This document shows positions 34,198 through 42,526 of a DNA stretch of 64,000 nt, one piece after another. The translations under genes were made by a program, and so were the position numbers. The DNA comes from Prado023 sp963777855 (GTDB lineage: Bacteria; Actinomycetota; Actinomycetes; S36-B12; CAIYMF01). The stretch lies in assembly GCA_963777855.1 (NCBI GenBank), contig CAVZRW010000015.1, forward strand, positions 1 through 64,000, read 5' to 3'. Position 1 is the first letter of the stretch. The number at the start of each line of letters is the position of its first letter. The notes below the pieces were generated by a model that saw nothing but the letters and a program-made list of their open reading frames with translations, did no database searches and was not told where the DNA came from.

Positions 34198-34490
34198 CAG
34201 GAGTCCCTCGAGGCGGTGGCCCACAGCCCGTAGGAGTGCATGGCCGTGACGTCGCGCTCCATCTCCTCGCGGCTGCCCGCGGACACCACGGCGCGGCCCT
34301 CCTCGTGCACGTCGAGCATGAGCTTCTCGGCCTTCGCGCGGGTGTACCCGAAGTAGGTCATGAACACGTAGGTCACGTAGGACATCAGGTTCACGGGGTC
34401 GTTCCAGACGATGGTCACCCATGGGGTCTCGAGGTCCGCGCGCTCGGCGACCTCGACCTCCTCGACCGGGGCGATGCTCACGGGCCCCAT
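34197..34490 (-). CDS. clpS: ATP-dependent Clp protease adaptor ClpS
   Basis: This 97-residue protein starts at 34490 (MGPVSIAPVEE). The core TPWVTIVWNDPVNLMSYVTYVF contains the N-degron pocket segment, normally 'vilhNDd.t.meyV', with Asn-Asp-Pro; the downstream helix AKAEKLMLDVHEEGRAVV carries the His region that helps bind the N-terminal amino acid and ClpC/ClpA. It delivers proteins with destabilising N-termini to Clp protease. It is first in a three-gene chain with DUF2017 and the PLP enzyme. Confidence 0.93.
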   Translation of the reverse strand: MGPVSIAPVEEVEVAERADLETPWVTIVWNDPVNLMSYVTYVFMTYFGYTRAKAEKLMLDVHEEGRAVVSAGSREEMERDVTAMHSYGLWATASRDS

Positions 34491-34520
34491 GGTCGCACCC
34501 CGCGGCCCGCGATCGCCAAG

Positions 34521-34552
34521 CCACTCAGCCCGCGGTGACCCGCTGCGGGGTC
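34521..34552. repeat. 32-bp direct repeat, left copy (murI 3'-end remnant)
   Basis: This segment matches 36307-36338 at all but two or three of 32 positions, with the first 21 identical. On the minus strand it encodes ...TPQRVTAG-stop, like the real MurI end TPEWVTAG. It marks the left border of the glycosyltransferase insertion. Confidence 0.8.
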
Positions 34553-34713
34553 GCCTGCTCCCGGACCGCCGTGGCACGCGGGCGCCCGGCGCACCCCCTC
34601 ACGAGACCGGGTCCATGGACCCTGTTCCCGACCGAGTGCCGAGGCGTTCCATGGAGGTGTCGGGCGATGCGCGGCAGGGAGCCGCGCCGTGCGTCGGCAC
34701 CGCTGGAGGCGTC

Positions 34714-36324
34714 ATGGCCGACCGTCAGAGGTCGGGGGCCGTCGCCGACGCCGCGGCGGGCACGACCCGGACGGGTCGACCCCGCTGGGTCGACCCCGCC
34801 CTCGCAGGTGCGGCGACCCTGGCAGTGTGCCTGGTCGGCGTCACCCGGCCCGCCTGGTCGGGCGACGAGGCGGCGACGGTGCTCATCCTGCGCCGAACCG
34901 GGTCCCAGTTCTGGGCGGCTGTGCGCCATGACCCCGCCCTCGCGGCCTACTACCTGGTGATGAAGCCCATCGCAGCCGCCTCGACGGGTCCGTTGGCGAT
35001 GCGGCTGCCCTCGGCGGTGGCCGTGGCAGTCGCCGCCGCCGTGCTGTACGGGATGGTCCGGCGTGCCTCAGGCCCCCGGATGGCCGCCGTCAGCGTCGCT
35101 GCGCTGGCACTGATGCCCGCGGCCTGCCGCTACGCACAGGACGCGCGGCCCTACGCCCTTGCCATGCTCGGGGCGACGACCACGGTGTGGTGCTGGTGGA
35201 TGGTCGTCGAGACAGGTGGGCGCAGGTGGCAGTTCGGCCTCTGGCTGGCCCTCGTGCTCACCGGGCTGATCCACGCCTTCGCCCTGCTCATCTGCGTCCC
35301 CCTGCTGCTCACGCTGCAGATGCTCCCGGCGGACGTCCGCAGGGGAGCGCGCCACCGGACCGCGGCTCCGATGCTCGGCGCCGGAGTCGTCCTGGCCCCC
35401 TTCCTGCTCTTCATCGCGGGTCGGGCTGTGGGGCAGCCCGACCCGCCCGCCGTCACCGTGCTGAACGTCGCCGAGGTCTGGGGCCGGCTGCCCGTGGCCG
35501 TGCTGAAGCCCCCGCTGTCTGTTGCTGCCGCGGCGATGGTCCTCGTGCTCGGTGGTCTCGGGGTGGCGCTCATGAGCCGGGGCGGCCGTGCGAGCCGGTC
35601 GACGTTCGCCCATGTTCCGATGACGTGGCTCGTGCTCCCGCCGACGCTCCTGATCGCGCTCCAGCTCGTGCTCGGCGTACCCGGGCTGGTCACCCGGTAC
35701 TGGCTGATCTGCCTGCCTGCCCTGGCCATCGGGGTGGCGTGCGCCCTGACCTGGCCTCGCCCGGGGTGGCGCGTGCCCATCATCGGGCTCGCCGCGCTCG
35801 CCCTGCTCGTGGCACCGACCCAGGCTGCGATCCGGGGGGACGACGGTCACGTGGGCAAGCGGTGGGCGGCCCTCGCCGAGGTGCTCCAGGAGCCCGTGCT
35901 GCGCGACGTTCCCCTGCTCATCCGGGGGTTCAGCCAGCGGGGCCTGGGGGCCAGTGCGCCGGACCTGGCGCCCGAGCGGACCCCCCTCAACGGTGAGCCC
36001 GGGCCAAGCGGCCGGATCAGCCCGATCCCGTACGGACCGGGGACCGCCCAGTTCTCCGCGCTCGTGGCGGGTCCCGGACCTGTGCTGGTCTACGAGCAGC
36101 GCGCGGGTGGGGCAGGAGCAGAGCCTCAGGCGTCCGAGTTCCGGCAGGACGCACTGGTCACCTTCAGCGAGCCGCTGCTGCTCTGCGGCTGGTTCGGCGA
36201 TGCGCTGGGATTGTTCGCCAGGCCGGACGCTCCGCCGGCGGCGGGCCTGGTCGAGGGCGCGAGCCGCGCTCTCGAGGCGGTCGACCCCGAGCAGGTCGCG
36301 TGCAGACCACTCAGCCCGCGGTGA
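34714..36324 (+). CDS. Polytopic membrane glycosyltransferase (ArnT/PMT-like, GT-C)
   Basis: The ATG at 34714 follows TGGAGG. The 536-residue protein has about ten membrane helices. Near the N-terminus, after the first helix, TRPAWSGDEAATVLILRR holds the Asp-Glu pair that GT-C enzymes of the PMT/ArnT/mannosyltransferase group use for lipid-phosphate sugar donors; DARPYALAML is a further typical motif. It probably transfers a sugar from a polyprenyl phosphate outside the membrane. Its stop codon lies inside a 32-bp repeat shared with the left border, and the last 14 bp overlap the convergent murI end, consistent with later insertion. Confidence 0.72.
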   Translation: MADRQRSGAVADAAAGTTRTGRPRWVDPALAGAATLAVCLVGVTRPAWSGDEAATVLILRRTGSQFWAAVRHDPALAAYYLVMKPIAAASTGPLAMRLPSAVAVAVAAAVLYGMVRRASGPRMAAVSVAALALMPAACRYAQDARPYALAMLGATTTVWCWWMVVETGGRRWQFGLWLALVLTGLIHAFALLICVPLLLTLQMLPADVRRGARHRTAAPMLGAGVVLAPFLLFIAGRAVGQPDPPAVTVLNVAEVWGRLPVAVLKPPLSVAAAAMVLVLGGLGVALMSRGGRASRSTFAHVPMTWLVLPPTLLIALQLVLGVPGLVTRYWLICLPALAIGVACALTWPRPGWRVPIIGLAALALLVAPTQAAIRGDDGHVGKRWAALAEVLQEPVLRDVPLLIRGFSQRGLGASAPDLAPERTPLNGEPGPSGRISPIPYGPGTAQFSALVAGPGPVLVYEQRAGGAGAEPQASEFRQDALVTFSEPLLLCGWFGDALGLFARPDAPPAAGLVEGASRALEAVDPEQVACRPLSPR

Positions 36325-36338
36325 CCCACTCCGGGGTC
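36307..36338. repeat. 32-bp direct repeat, right copy (murI 3' end)
   Basis: This is the original murI 3' end, partner of 34521-34552; the offset between copies is 1,786 bp and encloses the glycosyltransferase gene. Both copies encode PLSPR-stop on the plus strand and VTAG-stop on the minus strand. Confidence 0.8.
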
Positions 36339-37162
36339 CGCTCGACCAGGCGGACCTCGGGGCCCAGGAAGCGCCGGCCCAGGCGCGCGAACGGCTCGGG
36401 GTCGCCGGTCGACAGGAACCGGTGCACCGGGTCCGGCGCGTCGGACGAGCGGGCCAGGCCGTGCGCGGTCAACGTGCGGTAGACGTCCTTGGCTGTCTCC
36501 TCGGCTGAGGAGACCAGGGTCACGTCGTCGCCACAGACGTAGGAGATGACGCCCGTGAGCAGCGGGTAGTGGGTGCAGCCCAGCACGAGGGTGTCGATGC
36601 CCTGGCTGAGCAGCGGGTCGAGGTACTCGTGGGCCACCGCGATGATCTCCTCGCCGGTGACCACCCCGGACTCCACGAAGTCCACGAACCGGGGGCAGGC
36701 CGCCGAGCTGATCACCAGGTCCGGGGCGGCGGCGAAGGCGTCCTCGTAGGCGCCGCTGGTGACGGTGGCCACGGTGCCGATGACCCCGATCCGGCCGTCG
36801 CGGGTGGCCCGCACGGCCCGGCGCACGGCGGGCTTGATCACCTCGACGACCGGCACGGGGTAGCGCTCGCGCGCATCGCGCAGCACTGCGGCCGAGGCGG
36901 AGTTGCACGCGATCACCAGCGCCTTCACGCCCGAGTCGACGAGGTGGTCCATGACGTCGAGGGCGAAGGCCCGGACCTGCGCGATGGGCCGCGGGCCGTA
37001 CGGACCGCGGGCGGTGTCGCCCACGTAGAGCACCGCCTCGTCGGGCAGCTGGTCGATGATCGAGCGGGCGACGGTCAGCCCGCCCACACCGCTGTCGAAG
37101 ACCCCGATGGGCGCCTCGGGATTGCCGACCCCCGGACCGCCCACCGACGCTGTGACCGACAT
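36311..37162 (-). CDS. murI: Glutamate racemase
   Basis: This 283-residue enzyme makes D-glutamate for peptidoglycan. The PIGVFDSGVGGLTVARSI start is diagnostic, and the two catalytic Cys are in VIACNSASAAVL (near residue 85) and VLGCTHYPLLTGVI (near 195). GDTARGPYGPRP is also conserved. The start at 37162 (MSVTASVGG) is the second ATG in the frame. The gene sits next to the metallo-hydrolase, rph and rdgB genes, the usual actinobacterial neighbourhood, but faces away from them. Confidence 0.95.
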   Translation of the reverse strand: MSVTASVGGPGVGNPEAPIGVFDSGVGGLTVARSIIDQLPDEAVLYVGDTARGPYGPRPIAQVRAFALDVMDHLVDSGVKALVIACNSASAAVLRDARERYPVPVVEVIKPAVRRAVRATRDGRIGVIGTVATVTSGAYEDAFAAAPDLVISSAACPRFVDFVESGVVTGEEIIAVAHEYLDPLLSQGIDTLVLGCTHYPLLTGVISYVCGDDVTLVSSAEETAKDVYRTLTAHGLARSSDAPDPVHRFLSTGDPEPFARLGRRFLGPEVRLVERTPEWVTAG

Positions 37163-37260
37163 GGCACGCATTCTCCCCGCCGCGCCGGTCGCGTGTCGCC
37201 CGCGCCCGGTTAGGGTGGCGCCCAGCGTGTCGGGGAGGCCCGACCGGAGGGGAGGTCCGC

Positions 37261-38019
37261 GTGCGCCTGACCGTCGTCGGCTGCTCGGGGTCGTTCCCGG
37301 GGCCGGCCTCCCCGGCCTCCTGCTACCTGGTCGAGCATGCGGGCGCCCGGGTCGTGCTCGACCTGGGCAACGGGGCGCTGGGCCCGTTGGCCGCCCACGC
37401 CGACCTGCGCAGCCTCGACGCGGTCCTGCTCTCGCACCTGCACGCCGATCACTGCCTGGACCTGACCAGCATGTACGTGGCGCGTCGCTACCACCCCGAC
37501 GGCCCGCCCGCCGAGCCCCTGGCGGTGTACGGCCCGGCCGGGACCGACCGGAGGATCGCCGATGCCTACCGCGCGGGTCCCCACGACCCCGACGGGGCGA
37601 TGGCCCTGGTGTTCCGCTTCGTGGACCACTCGGCCGACCCCGTGCGCATCGGCCCGTTCACGGTGAGCGTGGCGCGGGTGGCCCATCCGGTGCCCGCGTA
37701 CGCCATCCGGGTCGAGGCCGGTGGGCGCTGTGTGGTCTACAGCGGCGACACCGGGCCGACGCCCGCCCTGGTGGAGCTGGCCCGCGGGGCTGACCTGGCC
37801 CTGTTCGAGGCCTCGTTCCTGACCGGGCCGGGCAACCCGCAGAACCTGCACATGACCGGCCGGCAGGCCGCTGAGCACGCGCAGGAGGCCGGGGTGGGCC
37901 GGCTGCTGCTGACCCACCTGGTCTCATGGAACGATCCGCAGGCGACGTTGGCCGAGGGGCGCAGCGCGTTCGACGGGGAGCTGGCCCTGGCCACTCCCGG
38001 GATGGTGGTGGACCTGTGA
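37261..38019 (+). CDS. Metallo-beta-lactamase fold hydrolase, RNase Z-like
   Basis: The GTG at 37261 follows GGAGGGGAGG. The 252-residue protein has VGCSGSFPGPASPASCYLV, the zinc motif LLSHLHADHCLD (HxHxDH), YSGDTGPT with the bridging Asp, and HMTGRQAAEHA. It resembles the RNase Z/phosphodiesterase branch; the mycobacterial relative next to murI-rph is reported as a cyclic-nucleotide phosphodiesterase. Its stop overlaps the rph start, so it is in one operon with rph and rdgB. Confidence 0.87.
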   Translation: MRLTVVGCSGSFPGPASPASCYLVEHAGARVVLDLGNGALGPLAAHADLRSLDAVLLSHLHADHCLDLTSMYVARRYHPDGPPAEPLAVYGPAGTDRRIADAYRAGPHDPDGAMALVFRFVDHSADPVRIGPFTVSVARVAHPVPAYAIRVEAGGRCVVYSGDTGPTPALVELARGADLALFEASFLTGPGNPQNLHMTGRQAAEHAQEAGVGRLLLTHLVSWNDPQATLAEGRSAFDGELALATPGMVVDL

Positions 38020-38760
38020 CCCGATCTGATGGACGCGCCCCGGAGCAGCTGCGCGAGGTGACGTTCCAGCGCGGCTGGCTCGACCACGCGGAGGGCTCGT
38101 GCCTGGTGTCGTTCGGGGCCACGCGGGTGCTCTGCGCGGCCTCGTTCACCGAGGGCGTCCCGCGCTGGAAGAGGGGCTCGGGCTCCGGCTGGGTCACCGC
38201 CGAGTACGCCATGCTGCCGCGCTCGACCAACACCCGCTCGGACCGGGAGTCGGTCAAGGGCCGCATCGGCGGGCGCACCCACGAGATCTCCCGGCTGGTC
38301 GGCCGGTCGCTGCGCGCGATCATCGACGTGAAGGCCCTCGGCGAGAACACCATCGTCCTCGACTGCGACGTGCTGCAGGCCGACGGCGGCACCCGCACGG
38401 CGGCGATCACCGGCGCCTACGTGGCCCTCGCCGACGCCGTCGACCTGGGCCCGCGGACGGGGCCTGATCGCGGCTGGGGCCTCGCCGCTCGTGGACTCGG
38501 TGGCCGCCGTGAGCGTGGGCATCGTCGACGGCCGGGCCTGCCTGGACCTGCACTACGACGACGACGTGCGCGCCGAGACCGACATGAACGTCGTGATGAC
38601 CGGGTCGGGGCGCTACGTCGAGGTGCAGGGCACCGCCGAGCGCGAGCCGTTCGACCGCGCCATGCTCGACCAGCTGCTCGACCTCGCGGCAGCCGGCTGC
38701 GGCCAGCTGGCCACCCTGCAGGCCGCGGCCCTGGCCGGGGGCGCGGGGGCACCGTCGTGA
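38016..38760 (+). CDS. rph: Ribonuclease PH, one apparent frameshift
   Basis: RNase PH trims tRNA 3' ends using phosphate. The start is GTG 38016 (VTRSDGRAPEQLREV). Conserved blocks are GSCLVSFGATRVLCAASF, GWVTAEYAMLPRSTNTRSDRE-type active-site Arg region, GRTHEISRLVGRSLRA, and ENTIVLDCDVLQADGGTRTAAI. One extra C at 38444-38445 shifts the frame; removing it gives DWARGRGLIAAGASP and joins it to LVDSVAAVSVGIVDGRACLDL and the normal C-terminus. The remaining sequence is intact, which favours a sequencing error over a pseudogene. Confidence 0.85.
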
Positions 38761-39404
38761 GCCCGCGCGTCGTCCTGGCCACCCACAATGCGGGCAAGGT
38801 CGCCGAGCTGCGCCGGATCCTGGCCGACGCCGGGCTCGGACGTCGAGCTCGTCGGCGCCGACGACGTTCGCGGCCCTGCCGGACGTGGCCGAGACCGGCA
38901 CGACGTTCGCGGCCAACGCCCTGCTCAAGGCCCGCGCGGCCGCGGCGTACACGGGCCTGCCGGCGATCGCCGACGACTCCGGGCTGTGCGTCGACGCCCT
39001 CAACGGGATGCCCGGGATCCTCTCGGCGCGCTGGGCCGGGCGCCACGGCGACGACGAGGCCAACCTCGACCTGCTGCTGGCGCAGCTGGCCGACACCCCC
39101 GACGAGCGCCGCGGCGCCCACTTCTTCTGCGCCGCCGCGGTCGCCATGCCGCCCGGGCGCCATGGGCGAGCCCGGTGAGGTGCGCGTGGTCGAGGGCACG
39201 ATCGACGGCAGCCTGCTGCGCGCGCGGCGGGGCACCGGGGGCTTCGGCTACGACCCGATCTTCCTGCCGTACGGGTCGAGGCGGACCACCGCGGAGATGG
39301 ACGCGGCCGAGAAGGACGCGATCAGCCACCGGGGCAAGGCGTTCCGGGCGCTGGCGCCGGTGCTCGCGGAGCTGCTGGCCGGGGCTGACCGCCCGGCGCC
39401 CTGA
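38757..39404 (+). CDS. rdgB: dITP/XTP pyrophosphatase, three apparent frameshifts
   Basis: This house-cleaning enzyme removes dITP and XTP. It begins at a GTG overlapping the rph stop: SPRVVLATHNAGKVAELR. An extra G near 38833 leads to GSDVELVGADD, a shift near 38868 to LPDVAETGTTFAANALLKA, then IADDSGLCVDALNGMPG, and a shift near 39160 to VVEGTIDGSLL, GTGGFGYDPIFLP and the terminal ISHRGKAFRAL. All family motifs (THN, ADDSGL, FGYDP, SHR) are present, so the gene is functional if the shifts are errors. Three errors in 650 bp mark this as a low-quality patch. Confidence 0.82.
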   Translation: MSPRVVLATHNAGKVAELRRILADAGLGRRARRRRRRSRPCRTWPRPARRSRPTPCSRPARPRRTRACRRSPTTPGCASTPSTGCPGSSRRAGPGATATTRPTSTCCWRSWPTPPTSAAAPTSSAPPRSPCRPGAMGEPGEVRVVEGTIDGSLLRARRGTGGFGYDPIFLPYGSRRTTAEMDAAEKDAISHRGKAFRALAPVLAELLAGADRPAP

Positions 39405-40166
39405 TCAGAGTCCCCTGCTGATCGCCCCGCTGGCCAAGCGCTGCAGGTAGTGCAGTGACGGGTAGCGCGGGAACACCGGCGGCGGCGTCGCCCCCGACCA
39501 GTCGAGGTCCGCGGTGAACTCGCGGCCGAGCTCCACCCACACCACCCGGTTGCCCCGGGTGGAGATGACGTCGCGCCACGAGCCCGCCCGGGCGGCGCGC
39601 AGGTGGTAGCGCCACGTGAACGAGGTGCCGGCCACGTCCACCGCGGCGGTGCGTGCCTGGCCGGTGACGATCGGGTTGATCGCCTCGCACAGCAGCTCGT
39701 AGCGCGCGTGGGCCTTCACCGAGGCGACGACCCTGCGGTAGGCGGCCCGGGCCTTGGCCCGCGAGGTGTACTCGAGCACGATGGCCCGGCCCTGGATCGT
39801 CCATGCGGCGCCGGGCACCTCGTAGTCGAAGTACTGGCTGCGGGCGCGTCGGGCGGGATCGACCGACGAGTCCAGGGGCGCCGGGGCCCCCGCGGCGATC
39901 GGGGCACAGTCCGGGTCCGGCTCCGGGGAGTTGTCCACCGGAGACAGCCAGTAGTCGGACAGTGGCCGGGCGAAGTCCAGGCGGGCGCGGATCTGGGCGC
40001 GGGTCAGGAAGTCGCTGGTCGTGATCGCGGTGGGCACGGCTCGCACGGGGGCGCTCGAGGCCGAGGGCGTCGTCGTGCCGGGCAGCGAGCTGGGGGTCGC
40101 GGCCAGGGCGGGCGCGGGCAGCAGGGCGAGGGCGAGCAGGGCAGGGACGAGATGCCGGGGTCTCAT
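39405..40166 (-). CDS. Secreted protein of unknown function
   Basis: The start at 40166 gives MRPRHLVPALLALALLPAPALAATPSS, a clean Sec signal peptide with an ALA-A cleavage site, followed by a Ser/Thr/Pro-rich stretch. The mature part of about 220 residues contains ITTSDFLTRAQIRARLDFARPLSDYW, two Cys (PDCAPI, LLCEAI) likely in a disulfide, and VWVELGREFTADLDW. It has no lipobox. The family is unknown; size and style resemble exported PknH-sensor-like or SCP-like actinobacterial proteins, but this is only an impression. The stop abuts the convergent rdgB stop. Confidence 0.7.
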   Translation of the reverse strand: MRPRHLVPALLALALLPAPALAATPSSLPGTTTPSASSAPVRAVPTAITTSDFLTRAQIRARLDFARPLSDYWLSPVDNSPEPDPDCAPIAAGAPAPLDSSVDPARRARSQYFDYEVPGAAWTIQGRAIVLEYTSRAKARAAYRRVVASVKAHARYELLCEAINPIVTGQARTAAVDVAGTSFTWRYHLRAARAGSWRDVISTRGNRVVWVELGREFTADLDWSGATPPPVFPRYPSLHYLQRLASGAISRGL

Positions 40167-40206
40167 GGGCCACACCGTACGCCGATGGCCCAGCGCCCGA
40201 CAGGGG

Positions 40207-40288
40207 TGCGGGTGGCGGGACTCGAACCCGCACGTCCGTGGACACAGGAACCTAAATCCTGCGCGTCTGCCAGTTCCGCCACACCCGC
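40207..40288 (-). tRNA. tRNA-Leu (UAG)
   Basis: Read on the minus strand, the acceptor GCGGGTG pairs with CACCCGC, the D arm is GGCGGAACTGGCAGACG, the anticodon stem CAGGA/TCCTG encloses the loop TTTAGGT (anticodon TAG), a long variable arm is present as in class II tRNAs, and the T arm is GCGGGTTCGAGTCCCGC. CCA is not encoded. Confidence 0.95.
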
Positions 40289-40452
40289 GTGCGGCCATTG
40301 TGTCAGCCTGCGTCATCTGCTCCCGCGCGTCCTCGCCGCCTGCGCCGCCGGTGGGGACTCACGGGTTGACGGCGGGCAGCCACGACCCTCCGCGCGGCCC
40401 CGCCGATCCCGCCAGACCGGGTCGGCGGGCCGCGCGGTGGTTGGATGGGCCC

Positions 40453-40911
40453 ATGCAGGTCTCCGCGCGCGTCGACTACGGGACCCGTGCGCTCGTCGAG
40501 CTGGCCAGCCGCGGTCCCGATGCCCTGGTCACCTCCGAGGAGCTCGCCGGGCTGCAGGGCATCCCGGTCAAGTTCCTCGAGGGCATCCTCACCCAGCTGC
40601 GACGCGCCGGGCTGGTCGTCAGCAAGCGGGGCGCCGAGGGCGGTTATCGGCTCGGTCGACCCGCGGAGGCGATCTCCGTGGCCGACGTGTTCCGCGCCCT
40701 CGACGGCCCCATCGCCGCGGTCCGGGGGATGGCCCCGGAGGACCTGGCGTACCCGGGCGCGGCCGAGCACCTGCGCGACGTGTGGGTCGCCACCCGTGCC
40801 GCCCTGCGGACGGTCCTCGAGCAGGTGACGCTGGCCGACGTGGTCAGCGGGACCCTGCCCGAACGGGCCCGTGAGCTGCTGGCGCAGCCGGGGGCGTGGG
40901 AGCGCCGCTAG
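40453..40911 (+). CDS. Rrf2-family regulator without cluster cysteines
   Basis: This 152-residue protein begins MQVSARVDYGTRALVELA, a standard Rrf2 start, with the recognition region SEELAGLQGIPVKFLEGILTQLRRAGLVVS and the wing KRGAEGGYRLGRP. The region that binds Fe-S clusters in IscR/NsrR (three Cys around residues 90-110) has no Cys at all here, so it must sense something else, like CymR-type members. It stands alone between tRNA-Leu and bcp. Confidence 0.88.
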   Translation: MQVSARVDYGTRALVELASRGPDALVTSEELAGLQGIPVKFLEGILTQLRRAGLVVSKRGAEGGYRLGRPAEAISVADVFRALDGPIAAVRGMAPEDLAYPGAAEHLRDVWVATRAALRTVLEQVTLADVVSGTLPERARELLAQPGAWERR

Positions 40912-40951
40912 GCGCCGCAGGGGCGGCAGCGTGGCTGGGCTGCCCGATTCC

Positions 40952-41422
40952 TCACTGGATGCCCAGCTCGGCGCGCAGCTTGGCCACGTGGCCCTTGGCC
41001 TTGACGTTGTACATGGCGCGCTCGATGCGCCCCTCAGCGTCGATGACGAACGTCGATCGGATGACCCCGGTCACGACCTTGCCGTAGAGGTTCTTCTCCC
41101 CGAAGGCGCCGTACGCGCTGAGCACCGAGCGGTCCGGGTCGCTGACCAGCGGGAACGTCAGCGAGTCGCGCTCGCGGAACTTCGCCAGCTTCTGCGGGGA
41201 GTCCGGGGAGATCCCGATGACCGTGACGCCGGCTGCGGCCAGGGCGTCCAGCGAGTCACGGAAGTCGCAGGCCTGGGTGGTGCAGCCCGGGGTCATGGCC
41301 GCCGGGTAGGCGTAGAGGACGACGCGCCGCCCACGTAGGTCGGCCAGCCGGACGCGCCCACCGGCGTCGTCGGCGAGGTCGAAGTCGGGGGCCGGATCGC
41401 CGGGCTGCAGGCGCACGGACAT
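40952..41422 (-). CDS. bcp: Thiol peroxidase, Bcp/PrxQ type
   Basis: This 156-residue protein starts at 41422 after AGGAGGTTCCC. The sequence PGDPAPDFDLADDAGG and YAYPAAMTPGCTTQACDFRD carries the peroxidatic Cys and, five residues on, the resolving Cys of the atypical two-Cys PrxQ class. GVIRSTFVIDAEGRI is the usual C-terminal strand. It reduces H2O2 and organic peroxides in the cytoplasm using thioredoxin. Confidence 0.94.
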   Translation of the reverse strand: MSVRLQPGDPAPDFDLADDAGGRVRLADLRGRRVVLYAYPAAMTPGCTTQACDFRDSLDALAAAGVTVIGISPDSPQKLAKFRERDSLTFPLVSDPDRSVLSAYGAFGEKNLYGKVVTGVIRSTFVIDAEGRIERAMYNVKAKGHVAKLRAELGIQ

Positions 41423-41528
41423 GGGAACCTCCTGGGAGCTCGAGGGCTCCGACACTATCCCGCGATGGCTTGGCCTGCCCGGGCCCGCGTATGGTGGGGC
41501 CCGTCCATGGTTCAAGGGAGGCGGCGGC

Positions 41529-41918
41529 GTGTCCGAGGTTGTTCAGAAGTCCGGTCAGGCCCCGCCCTCGCGTACGCCCGACCAGATCGAGGCCGACATC
41601 GTCGACACCCGTGATCGGCTGGTCGGGACCATCGGTGAGCTCGAGGAGCGGTTGAACCCCAAGAAGGTGGCCAACCGCGGCACCCGCAAGGTCAAGGCGT
41701 TCTACGTCAGCGACAGCGGCCCGCGCTGGGACCACATCGCCATGACCGCCGGGGGTGTCGTCGTCGGCCTGATCGGCCTGCGTGTGGCCAGCCGGACGGT
41801 GCGCTGGGCCCTCGGGGCCACCCCGCCGCCGGCCATCCCCGAGGACCTGGTCTACGTACCGGTCCCGCGCTCGCAGGTCTCGGCGTTCTCGTCGCTGACG
41901 GGCGCGCCAGTCCTGTAG
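41529..41918 (+). CDS. DUF3618 membrane protein
   Basis: This 129-residue protein starts at GTG 41529 with GGGAGG eight bases upstream. It has the DUF3618 opening RTPDQIEADIVDTRDRLVGTIG and ELEERLNPK, then one membrane helix (MTAGGVVVGLIGLRVAS) and a short tail. Such proteins are widespread in actinomycetes and thought to be membrane-associated helpers; no function is proven. It is divergent from bcp. Confidence 0.85.
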   Translation: MSEVVQKSGQAPPSRTPDQIEADIVDTRDRLVGTIGELEERLNPKKVANRGTRKVKAFYVSDSGPRWDHIAMTAGGVVVGLIGLRVASRTVRWALGATPPPAIPEDLVYVPVPRSQVSAFSSLTGAPVL

Positions 41919-42022
41919 CCCTCGGAGCGCTCGCGGCACCCGGACCCGGGCCCTCCGACACCGCGGCACCCGCGGCCCGGCATCCGCACCCGGGCCATCC
42001 GCCCTTGCGGCCGGAGGGGCCG

Positions 42023-42526
42023 TCAGACCTCCTCGTCGAACGAGGCGGGCCGGTCCCGGTCCACCTGCACGAGCCGGGCGATGTGCCCCCCGGCCAGCAG
42101 GGTGGGGCTGATCGCGCCCACCGCCAGGGCGATGATCGTCAGGGTGGCCACAGTCCCGTCGATCACGGCCGCATCCACGATGGCCGAGGCGGCGGCCGGC
42201 TTGACCGTGGCGCTGAGCTCCAGGAGGCCGGTCAGGGTGCGGAACATGTAGGTCCCGGGCACCAGGGGGATGACCGGCGCGAAGGCGTAGATCGGTGTCG
42301 CCTGGTTGGTTCGCGGAGCCACGAAGGCCGCGGTGACCCCCACGGCCAGCGCGGCGAACAGGCTGGCCAGGGGCAGGGGCGCGCCCTGGTCCAGGGCGAT
42401 GGAGCGCACCAGGTGGGCGCCGATCGCCAGCGCGACGATGCCGGGCAGCGTCCGCCGCGGCACCGAGAAGACCATCGCGAACCCGAGCACCGCCAGGCCG
42501 GCCCACAGCGAGATGACCCAGCTCAT
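42023..42526 (-). CDS. ThrE-type exporter, small subunit (YjjB-like)
   Basis: This 167-residue protein has about five membrane helices: MSWVISLWAGLAVLGFAMVFS, GIVALAIGAHLVRSIAL, LASLFAALAVGVTAAFVAPR, PVIPLVPGTYMFRTLTGL, TVATLTIIALAVGAISP. This is the C-terminal half of the ThrE threonine/serine exporter, here as a separate gene as in YjjP/YjjB. VIPLVPGTYMF is the conserved loop. The start overlaps the stop of the large-subunit gene (ATGA). Confidence 0.87.
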   Translation of the reverse strand: MSWVISLWAGLAVLGFAMVFSVPRRTLPGIVALAIGAHLVRSIALDQGAPLPLASLFAALAVGVTAAFVAPRTNQATPIYAFAPVIPLVPGTYMFRTLTGLLELSATVKPAAASAIVDAAVIDGTVATLTIIALAVGAISPTLLAGGHIARLVQVDRDRPASFDEEV

